A stretch of 64,000 nt of DNA. Origin: Sphingobacterium sp. ML3W. GTDB taxonomy: Bacteria; Bacteroidota; Bacteroidia; Sphingobacteriales; Sphingobacteriaceae. The position numbers were made by a program, and so were the translations under genes. Positions within the stretch are counted from its first letter, which is position 1, and every line of letters starts with the position of its first letter. Shown piece by piece: positions 25,724-33,399 of this stretch. Under the pieces are notes generated by a model. It was not told the DNA's origin. It ran no database searches and saw only the letters and a list, made by a program, of their open reading frames with translations. The stretch spans positions 434,001 to 498,000 of the forward strand of contig NZ_CP107036.1 in the NCBI RefSeq assembly GCF_029542085.1, in the 5' to 3' direction.

Positions 25724-27224
25724 AGCAATGAGCAAAAATCCGATTCTCTGGACGGACGGTTACAAATTGTGTCACAAGGATCAATATCCGGCACATACAG
25801 AATGGGTATACGAGACCTGGACTCCCCGGATGTCCCGGATTGCAGGAATAAGCCATGTTGCCTTCTTTGGATTGCAGGGTGCTCTGGTGGAGATCAGTAA
25901 TTCTTTCGATGAATATTTTTTTACCCAACCTGAAGATGCAGTTGTCGCGCAGTATGAAGAAGCCATTCGTGAAGTATTCGCGGTGACAAATAGCAATTTT
26001 GCCAGCACACATCAGTCACAACATATACGCAATTTACATCGTTTGGGTTATCTTCCGATTAAGGTGAAAGCCTTGAAAGAGGGGAGTCTTGTGCCAATAG
26101 GGGTACCTATGTTTACGATCGAGAATACCCATCCAGATTTCTTCTGGTTGCCAGGTTATCTTGAAACGCAACTCTCCGCTTATATTTGGTCACCAATGAC
26201 CGCCGCGACTATCGCCGATCAATACAAGAGATTGTTGACAGGTTTTGCTGAAAAAACGGGCGATGTCAATAAAGTATTCACCCAAGCTGGAGACTTCTCT
26301 ATGCGCGGTATGGGATCGCCTGAAACGGCTTATCGCACTGCCGGCGGGCATTTACTAAGCTTCGGCGTTTCCGCAACACTCTCAGTTCGGGAATACCTAA
26401 AGACCTATTACTACGCCACAGGTGATGTCATGATGTACACGCCTTCAACAGAGCATAGTGTGATGTGTTCTTACGGTGAACAGGAGGTTGAAGCTTTTCG
26501 GCATTTGATTACAGAGGTTTATCCCAGCGGAAACATTTCTATTGTGTCCGATACCTATGACCTATGGCATGTTGTGGATCATGTATTGCCACAACTGAAA
26601 GATTTGATCATGAGACGGGAAGGTAAAGTTGTCATTCGGCCGGATAGTGGCGATCCTGTTAAGATTATTTGTGGTGATCCGGAGGCTGACCAGGAAACAG
26701 TTCAAAAAGGGATTGTCGAACGTTTATTTGAACTCTTTGGCGGGACGGTCAATGCGAAAGGCTTCAAAGAACTTGATCCACATATTGGCGTTGTGTATGG
26801 CGATTCCATCACCGTGGAACGGGCAACTAAGATCTGTGAAGGTTTGATGGCGAAAGGTTTTGCCTCGACCAACACAATACTTGGAATAGGATCCTATACC
26901 TATCAGTATGTTACAAGAGATACCTTTGGCTTCGCTTTAAAGGGAACGGCCGAAATTGTTGACGGTCAGTTTAAAGCTATTCAAAAAAGACCGGCCACAG
27001 ACACCGGTAATTTTAAAAAATCCCAAAAGGGCATGGTTGCCGTTGTATTTGAGAACAATGATTTTCGCTTGATAGACGATCTCAATCCAACGACCATCGA
27101 ACAATTGAATGATAGCAATTTGCTCAAAGAATGTTTTGTGGATGGGACCTTTCTCAGCACGGCTAGTTTTAAGGAAATAAGAAATAGATTACAAACAGAA
27201 TCAATAAGAGTATATGGAAAATAA
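25716..27224 (+). CDS. nadV: Nicotinamide phosphoribosyltransferase (NadV/NAMPT type)
   Basis: This 502-residue protein has the length and motifs of NAMPT/NadV: LWTDGYKLCHKDQYP at the N-terminus, FTQAGDFSMRG mid-protein, ISIVSDTYDLWHVV, the PRPP-phosphate loop VIRPDSGDP near residue 310, VVYGDSITVERA and ILGIGSYTYQYVTRDT. The enzyme condenses nicotinamide with PRPP to give NMN, bypassing the deamidation route. Its start overlaps the Prs-like gene by 8 bp and its end overlaps nadE by 11 bp, so the three are translationally coupled. The family identification is strong. Whether PRPP or ADP-ribose pyrophosphate is the real co-substrate remains open. Confidence 0.9.
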   Translation: MFRAMSKNPILWTDGYKLCHKDQYPAHTEWVYETWTPRMSRIAGISHVAFFGLQGALVEISNSFDEYFFTQPEDAVVAQYEEAIREVFAVTNSNFASTHQSQHIRNLHRLGYLPIKVKALKEGSLVPIGVPMFTIENTHPDFFWLPGYLETQLSAYIWSPMTAATIADQYKRLLTGFAEKTGDVNKVFTQAGDFSMRGMGSPETAYRTAGGHLLSFGVSATLSVREYLKTYYYATGDVMMYTPSTEHSVMCSYGEQEVEAFRHLITEVYPSGNISIVSDTYDLWHVVDHVLPQLKDLIMRREGKVVIRPDSGDPVKIICGDPEADQETVQKGIVERLFELFGGTVNAKGFKELDPHIGVVYGDSITVERATKICEGLMAKGFASTNTILGIGSYTYQYVTRDTFGFALKGTAEIVDGQFKAIQKRPATDTGNFKKSQKGMVAVVFENNDFRLIDDLNPTTIEQLNDSNLLKECFVDGTFLSTASFKEIRNRLQTESIRVYGK

Positions 27225-27996
27225 CCTTAGAAAACCGTTTTTCATCAATGATGAAAACGTTGAACAGTATGCACAACAAATGGCATCATGGATTGCGGGA
27301 CAAGTGAATGCAGCAAATCGTCAAGGTTTGGTGCTTGGTATGAGCGGCGGGATTGACTGTAGCGTGGTTGCTTGCCTATGCCATTTAGCGAAAGTAGATG
27401 TCCATTTAGTCATGATGCCCTATGGTAGCGATATGAACAATAGCAAGAGTCATGCACATGGGATGGAGCTTATTGAAAAATTTGATTTCCCGTACCATAT
27501 CTTTGATATCAAGCCAGCGGTGGATGCGTTGACCATCAATAACGAAGCCTATATTGCAGCTTCAAGCGAATCCAACCGTGTCCTGAGTTTAGCCAATATC
27601 CGGCCCCGGGTCCGCATGACTTACCTCTATCAATTTGCACAATTGGGAAGCCGTTTTGTGATCGGTACCGGCAATATGGCCGAAGCGACCGTAGGTTACT
27701 TTACCAAATGGGGAGATGGCGCTTATGATCTTAATCCCTTGGCCATGGTGACCAAGCAGGAAGTATATACACTGGCAAAATACCTAGGTGTCCCCGAATC
27801 CATTCAATATAAGAGTCCTTCAGCAGGTCTATGGGAAGGACAGACAGATGAAGAAGAATTGGGCATGAGCTATGCACAGATTGACGGATTTATTCTGACC
27901 GGAACATCCGGCGATTCAACGATAGATGAACTGATCCGTAGACGTCAACAACAGTCTGCTCATAAGTTTGCTGCGATTCCAACTTTCAAAGGCTAG
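27214..27996 (+). CDS. nadE: NAD synthetase, ammonia-dependent type
   Basis: This 260-residue enzyme matches short, glutaminase-free NadE proteins. The PP-loop ATP pyrophosphatase motif LGMSGGIDCS lies at about residues 41-50. NIRPRVRMTYLYQFA follows mid-protein, with TGNMAEATVGYFTKWGDG and SPSAGLWEGQTDEEELG later; these are the NaAD and ATP binding blocks of NadE. It amidates nicotinate adenine dinucleotide to NAD. It overlaps nadV by 11 bp and is followed 57 bp later by the nicotinamidase-like gene, so the operon can feed NAD by both amidated and deamidated routes. Confidence 0.92.
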   Translation: MENNLRKPFFINDENVEQYAQQMASWIAGQVNAANRQGLVLGMSGGIDCSVVACLCHLAKVDVHLVMMPYGSDMNNSKSHAHGMELIEKFDFPYHIFDIKPAVDALTINNEAYIAASSESNRVLSLANIRPRVRMTYLYQFAQLGSRFVIGTGNMAEATVGYFTKWGDGAYDLNPLAMVTKQEVYTLAKYLGVPESIQYKSPSAGLWEGQTDEEELGMSYAQIDGFILTGTSGDSTIDELIRRRQQQSAHKFAAIPTFKG

Positions 27997-28053
27997 TAAA
28001 AAGTAGAGCTGATAGGAAAAGGTTAGGTTTAGGACACATACAATACATAATTA

Positions 28054-28974
28054 TTGAAGATGAAAACAAGATATGAACAGATCGTTGATGTAAGAGAGAT
28101 CGCATCCGAAAAAAGGGATCATATTCCGTCCATACTGTCATTGGCAGGGCAGGAGCAAATCCTGCCTGTTGCATCGGATAAAAAGCGGACGCTGCTTTTG
28201 GCGATTGATGTACAAAACGATTTTATGGAATCCATTGGCAGTCTACCAGTAGCTGGTTCGCGTGCTGATGTACAACGGCTGACCCAATGGATATACAACA
28301 ATATGGCTTCTTTGACGCAGGTCATGTGCAGCCTTGACTGTCATTCACTGCTGCAGATTTTCCATGCAGACTGGTGGGTGGATAAGCAAGGAAATCAGCC
28401 CAAACCTTTTACGGTCATCCGCCACGAGGATCTTATGGCTGGAACCTGGACTGTCGCTAATGCGGACACAGCTGAACAATCTCTAGCTTATCTGAAAAAT
28501 TTAGAGGCCGAAGGGAAAAAAGAGCTTTGCATCTGGCCCTATCATTGTTTAGAGGGCAGCTCGGGGGCGCAATTGGAAAGTCAATTTACCAATATGCTCT
28601 ATTTTCACAGCGCTGTACGTCAAGTCAAACCCATATTGGTCTATAAAGGACAGGATCCCTACACTGAAATGTACGGTATCATTAAAGCTGAATACGACGA
28701 CAATAAATTTGTCAATCATGCCGTGCTCGAGGCTATACAGGCCTACGATGCCATTTATATTGCCGGACAGGCATCAAGTCACTGTGTATTGGCATCTGCA
28801 ATGCAGATAGTGGAATATTTTGCGGAGGATAAAACGATTACGTCCCGCATTATCCTACTGATCGACTGTATGTCACCTATTGCTGGTTTCGAAGAGTCTA
28901 CACTGCAGGCTTTTGAATCACTGCGTGAAAAATACGGCATACAGATCAAAAAGTCCACAGATGTAATTTTATAA
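28054..28974 (+). CDS. Isochorismatase-fold hydrolase, nicotinamidase-like
   Basis: This 306-residue protein is longer than PncA. The cysteine-hydrolase core is clear: catalytic Asp in LAIDVQNDFM (about residue 53), a metal-site-like HADWW segment, WPYHCLEGSSGAQLE, a lysine in LVYKGQDPY, and the nucleophile in AGQASSHCV near residue 247. The first 45 residues are an extra segment (YEQIVDVREIASEKRDH) not needed for the fold. In this operon deamidation of nicotinamide to nicotinate is the most likely activity, although the altered metal motif leaves room for a related amide. It sits 57 bp after nadE and 4 bp before nrtR. Confidence 0.8.
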   Translation: MKMKTRYEQIVDVREIASEKRDHIPSILSLAGQEQILPVASDKKRTLLLAIDVQNDFMESIGSLPVAGSRADVQRLTQWIYNNMASLTQVMCSLDCHSLLQIFHADWWVDKQGNQPKPFTVIRHEDLMAGTWTVANADTAEQSLAYLKNLEAEGKKELCIWPYHCLEGSSGAQLESQFTNMLYFHSAVRQVKPILVYKGQDPYTEMYGIIKAEYDDNKFVNHAVLEAIQAYDAIYIAGQASSHCVLASAMQIVEYFAEDKTITSRIILLIDCMSPIAGFEESTLQAFESLREKYGIQIKKSTDVIL

Positions 28975-28978
28975 CAAG

Positions 28979-29683
28979 ATGGTCAGTACTCCAAAAACAT
29001 ATAACTACGAATACCCCAGGCCCGCAGTTACAGTCGATTGTGTGATCTTTGGTTTTGAAAAAAATCAGCTTAAACTGTTATTAACCAAACGGGCGATAGA
29101 ACCTTACTTAGGGAAATGGGCATTTCCCGGGGGCTTTATTCAGGAGGATGAAACTGCGGATGAATGTGCACTACGTAAACTGTCCGAAGAAGCTGGGCTC
29201 GGGGATATCTTTCTTGAGCAGCTCTATACCTTTTCGGATTTATACCGTGATCCCCGGGGCCGAGTCATCAGTATTGCCTATTATGCCTTAGTTAAACCTA
29301 ACGAATATATCCTGGAGGCCGGACTTGATATCGATGCGGTGCAATGGTTTAGTTTGGAGGAGGTAGCTGATTTGGCTTTCGATCATCAACAGATCTTATC
29401 TGTTGCGGTCGAACGCTTGAAAGGTAAAATCCGTTACCAGCCCCTCGGATTTGAACTGCTGCCACCACAGTTTACCTTGCCTGACCTGCACAAATTGTAT
29501 GAAACAATTCTGCAGCGTTCGATAGATCGTGGTAATTTTCGCAAAAAGATACTGAGCATGGATCTGTTGATCGACCATAGCGACATGCAAAAGGATAGAC
29601 ATGCCAGAGCAGCAAAAATCTATAGTTTTGATAAAGAAAAATACGAAGAACTCAAAGAAACAGGATTTTACTTCGAAATATGA
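28979..29683 (+). CDS. nrtR: NrtR-type NUDIX-domain transcriptional regulator of NAD metabolism
   Basis: This 234-residue protein has an N-terminal NUDIX fold (about residues 12-150) and a C-terminal winged helix (about 160-225, FTLPDLHKLYETIL). The Nudix box is present as GGFIQEDETADECALRKLSEEAG near residues 51-73, but the first Glu of REUXEE is Lys (RKLSEE). This suggests loss of hydrolase activity, as is common in NrtR sensors that bind ADP-ribose or related NAD metabolites. It closes the NAD operon, and the paired TTGAGTA palindromes upstream of the operon are its likely targets. Other regulators of this fold control arabinose genes in Bacteroides, but here the context is NAD. Confidence 0.87.
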   Translation: MVSTPKTYNYEYPRPAVTVDCVIFGFEKNQLKLLLTKRAIEPYLGKWAFPGGFIQEDETADECALRKLSEEAGLGDIFLEQLYTFSDLYRDPRGRVISIAYYALVKPNEYILEAGLDIDAVQWFSLEEVADLAFDHQQILSVAVERLKGKIRYQPLGFELLPPQFTLPDLHKLYETILQRSIDRGNFRKKILSMDLLIDHSDMQKDRHARAAKIYSFDKEKYEELKETGFYFEI

Positions 29684-29859
29684 CAATCTACCTTATCCAT
29701 CAGACTCATGAAACAACATGGGCCTTTATCAATTTCAATATTTAGAGTTTACAAGTCGAATATCGATTGTCACAGCGCTTAAATTGACTTACCTTTCCTA
29801 TTATGTGACTGAAATACGATATTAGATTGAAATATCTTAATAGTGAATTATCTGTTAAT

Positions 29860-30672
29860 ATGAATAAAGTACTTTATTGCGCTGGTCTTGTTTTGTCACT
29901 ATGTATGGCATGTCAACAAAACAAGGTGAAAAATCCTGTTTCTTCTCCAATAAAGGAGGTTATAGTAAGCGAAAAGCCAACCGTCGATTCGCTTGTCTTT
30001 CAGGATAAAATGATCAGAATTTATAAGATAGATTCCATCAGCTTTTTTAAGGAACAGCAACAGGCCGATTATAGGAGAGATACCATCACTTCAATCAGCG
30101 ATGTAAAAGTTGCGAGAAAATTATTGCAAGGCCGTGTCGTATTTGGAGACTATATTCCAGGTAAGGACATGGAAATTGATACACTCGTGGATGGAAATCT
30201 AATTGCTCAGGTACGACTTAATGATGGTCGCTTACTAACGGCGGGAAAAACAGAAGGTGCCATTGATCTGTTGGAGAATATGTTTGTAAAATATTTTCCA
30301 TCTGAAGAGATTTTGTTGTTGGAAGGAGGGCATACAACAGATCAGGCACTTGATTTGCGCCAGGGGAAATGGGATGTTGAAGAAATCGGTAATTTAGACT
30401 ATGTCTATTTCTCTAAGCATAAGAAATATAGATTGAATGGCATGTTTAACGGACAGGAATGTTCCAGTTACTTTTTGCAAAAAAAGGAAAATGAGGTCTA
30501 TCTGACCTATGCACAGATTCCCTTAGACTGGAACGATAACTTTGAACTATGTACCCTAAAAGAAATCTTTTGGAAAGGAGATCAGCAGATATACTTTCGA
30601 AATTTTTTCTATGGAGCACCGCATGATAAGCGAGCGGGTTTCTATAGACTGGATATTATTTCCGAAAATTGA
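29860..30672 (+). CDS. Hypothetical exported lipoprotein
   Basis: This 270-residue protein is counted from the ATG at 29860; a TTG at 29827 would place 11 residues before the signal. NKVLYCAGLVLSLCMACQQNK is a lipoprotein-like leader with a slightly unusual lipobox. The mature part is soluble with no motif I recognise. It stands alone between the NAD operon and the WG/Sel1-repeat genes. The 240 bases after it (30673-30912) hold only a weak GATGCCC/GGGCATC hairpin at 30720-30752. Confidence 0.6.
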   Translation: MNKVLYCAGLVLSLCMACQQNKVKNPVSSPIKEVIVSEKPTVDSLVFQDKMIRIYKIDSISFFKEQQQADYRRDTITSISDVKVARKLLQGRVVFGDYIPGKDMEIDTLVDGNLIAQVRLNDGRLLTAGKTEGAIDLLENMFVKYFPSEEILLLEGGHTTDQALDLRQGKWDVEEIGNLDYVYFSKHKKYRLNGMFNGQECSSYFLQKKENEVYLTYAQIPLDWNDNFELCTLKEIFWKGDQQIYFRNFFYGAPHDKRAGFYRLDIISEN

Positions 30673-30912
30673 TGTCATCAATAGGAATGCATCGAATCGC
30701 AAATTGCTTTTCTTGGTAAGATGCCCCTGCAAGTAGGATACACAAGGGCATCATAAAACCCAAACCAAATTCGAAAAAGGAAAAATCCCTGTTTTCCGCT
30801 AAGCAGAATATTTAATAATAGCTGTATTTTTACTGCATCAGGTACAGTGCTTGCCGTTGTCATCGGATTGAGGTAAGCACGATCTATTTTAAGACTATCG
30901 AGCAATAAGGTT

Positions 30913-33390
30913 ATGGCGCATCGCATTTATATATATAACGTAAATCCTAAAACAAAAGAAACATTTGAAGCACATCTGGCCGAATGGAATTATGAAATTC
31001 CTGCCCTGATGTTCCCGCTATTTTCTTCGGGTATCCGTTCCCAAGGAACACAGCTCTATGCCAATAAGGAGGACGGTATTGCACGGTTACGGTATTTTTA
31101 TGCGCTGCTTGCTGATGTTTATCAATTGCATTACAAAAAGAAGTATGCTGAACCGGTCAACAAGATGTTTGAATTTCTGGAAAGTTTGCCATTCGATACC
31201 TTTCAAATCGATGGACGGGATGTCTTCAATATGAATGTAGAAAAACATACAGAACAGGCAAGTGACTGGGTTGATGAGATCAGGACGACGGGAGCATTAT
31301 ATACACAGGCCTTTGAGAAGCAGAGTTTGGATCCTCTTCAGAAGATCTTGCAATTATCAGGCTATGACACTTTTCTGGAAATGCTCGAGACAGACTGGAT
31401 TAACTATGGTTTGGGCTTGTGGGAAGAACATGCTTTTAAGCAGGAGGGAACCGAAGTCTTTGAAGAAAATGGAAAACAAGGATTAAAGGATGCTCTTGGA
31501 AATATTCTGGTCGCTGCGAAATATGATGAGATATTTGAGTTCAATGAAGCGGGGATTGCTGTGGTTGAACTGGATCATCTATTTGGGTACATCAATGAGC
31601 GGGGAGAGGAGATCGTATCCTGTCAATACGTTGAGGCATTTGACGCGCGTGTTATCGATGATGTTAATTATGCTGAGGTTGAAATAGAAGGGAAACGTGG
31701 TGTATTGAATATTGCAAATAAACAACTTTCATTACCTGCTGTCTATGATGATTTGGACTGGTTTGCCCAGGTTTTTTTGAATGCAAAACAAGGAGATAAC
31801 TATTTTCTTTTTGCTGCTGATGGAACACAGGTTATTACCGAATCGGCGGATGAACCTTTTGGATACGATTACAGTAAGCTTTTTTATAAGCGGCAAAAAG
31901 GTACCATGAAGCGGAAATACTTTCGTATGGATGGTCACTATTTGGGCAGTTTTCTGGAAGATAGCCTACAAGCTCTTCCCAACGCCTATTTTTGGATCAA
32001 ACCCAATAAGTTGCAGCGAAAGATTTCAATCATCAAACCTAATGGCACTGTGCTTGATGAAGAGATTGATCGTATCATCGTCCTGGATGATTATCGCAGT
32101 ATCGCTTACCTGAAAAATAAACAATGGCAGATTTACTCACTCGCGTATGATCTATTCCGTTTAGTCGATCGATCTATTGATAAAATCTTGGTCGATAGCA
32201 TTAAAAACTTTCGAAAAGATGTCTTTGTTGTCGCCTGTGCCAAAGGGCAGGGGATATATGAAGCCTATCTTGATCAATGGCTACTCGAACCTGATCCGGC
32301 TTATCTAAAAATCGAATATTGCTATATGGACTTTATGCGTATCCAGCAATCCGAAGGAATGCGCTATTTTGATACAAAAGTAAATTTCTGTAGCGAACTT
32401 TACGATTATGTCAGTGCGCCGATTCATGATCCACATCCGGAACGAAGCGAAGGTGAATTCTTACTCTTATTTAAAGGAGAAAGGCTGTTTTATGTAGATC
32501 TAAAACGAAATGTCGCTGAATTTCCTGAAACAGCATTTGGCCGTTTGTATGCCGAAAAATATAATTTGCAGGGAGCAGACCAGAGCTACTTTGTACAATT
32601 TTATCAAGCATGGACAAAACGAAAGGGGGCGGGCTACGAATCTTATCTTGATAACGAGACGCTATACGAAAAAGCGCGGAAACTAAATTGGGCCGGTAAA
32701 ATAACAGAGGCTATACCTTTGTTGACTATCGGTGCCTCCCGAGGTAGCGCTGACTGCCAATACCTTCTTGGCAATATCTATTGTGATACAGATCATGAAG
32801 ACTTTCTGGATATTCCTAAAGCGATCGGCTTCTACAAGCAGGCTATAGCACAGGATCATGCGCAAGCTTGGACGAACTTAGGGTTCATATATGCTACGGG
32901 CCTCGGCCTGCCCCCTGATATTCCCAAAGCCTTGGAAGCCTATCAAAAAGCCGCGGCATTGGGAGAATCACAGGCGATGAGCAATCTTGGCAATTGGTAT
33001 TATGAAGGGGAACATCTGGAACAGGATTTTGTGCAGGCCTTACACTATTTTAAACAGGCTGAAAAAGACGGTATCAATAACGATGCGCAGGTAGCCGAAA
33101 TTTATTACCAACAGAAAGATTACGCCAATTTATTACGCTATCTTAAAAAGGATAAAGACGGACAATATGCCGCGATTTATTATGGTATTTTGTATGAAGA
33201 AGGTTGGGGCGTAAAACAGAGTATGGTGAAGGCACTGCGTTACTATGAACAAGCTAACGAAAACGCTGCCTATGCTTATGCCGTCAATCGTCTCTTGTAT
33301 TACTATAAAAATGGAACGTTTGCAGATTCCGCTAAATACAACTTTTGGTTGGATTTTGCCAAAAACAATGCAGTTGATATTGAAGAATAA
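30913..33390 (+). CDS. WG-repeat and Sel1-repeat protein, paralogue 1
   Basis: This 825-residue protein is without a signal peptide. A conserved N-terminal region (about 1-170, opening AHRIYIYN) precedes WG-type repeats (GKQGLKDALGNILVAAKYDEI, LFGYINERGEEIVSCQY), a long middle region, and Sel1-type tetratricopeptide repeats from about residue 590 (LLGNIYCDT, NLGFIYATGLGL, NLGNWYYEG). These repeats serve protein-protein interaction, and no enzyme motif is visible. The next gene, 9 bp downstream, is a full-length paralogue with the same architecture. The cellular role is unknown. Confidence 0.8.
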   Translation: MAHRIYIYNVNPKTKETFEAHLAEWNYEIPALMFPLFSSGIRSQGTQLYANKEDGIARLRYFYALLADVYQLHYKKKYAEPVNKMFEFLESLPFDTFQIDGRDVFNMNVEKHTEQASDWVDEIRTTGALYTQAFEKQSLDPLQKILQLSGYDTFLEMLETDWINYGLGLWEEHAFKQEGTEVFEENGKQGLKDALGNILVAAKYDEIFEFNEAGIAVVELDHLFGYINERGEEIVSCQYVEAFDARVIDDVNYAEVEIEGKRGVLNIANKQLSLPAVYDDLDWFAQVFLNAKQGDNYFLFAADGTQVITESADEPFGYDYSKLFYKRQKGTMKRKYFRMDGHYLGSFLEDSLQALPNAYFWIKPNKLQRKISIIKPNGTVLDEEIDRIIVLDDYRSIAYLKNKQWQIYSLAYDLFRLVDRSIDKILVDSIKNFRKDVFVVACAKGQGIYEAYLDQWLLEPDPAYLKIEYCYMDFMRIQQSEGMRYFDTKVNFCSELYDYVSAPIHDPHPERSEGEFLLLFKGERLFYVDLKRNVAEFPETAFGRLYAEKYNLQGADQSYFVQFYQAWTKRKGAGYESYLDNETLYEKARKLNWAGKITEAIPLLTIGASRGSADCQYLLGNIYCDTDHEDFLDIPKAIGFYKQAIAQDHAQAWTNLGFIYATGLGLPPDIPKALEAYQKAAALGESQAMSNLGNWYYEGEHLEQDFVQALHYFKQAEKDGINNDAQVAEIYYQQKDYANLLRYLKKDKDGQYAAIYYGILYEEGWGVKQSMVKALRYYEQANENAAYAYAVNRLLYYYKNGTFADSAKYNFWLDFAKNNAVDIEE

Positions 33391-33399
33391 AAAAAGAAT

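Noticed and set aside
24914..27224. Phage or mobile-element origin of the prs-nadV pair
   Set aside because: No phage, integrase or repeat boundary is visible, and the pair is integrated in a regulated five-gene operon. Only the functional resemblance is kept as a finding.
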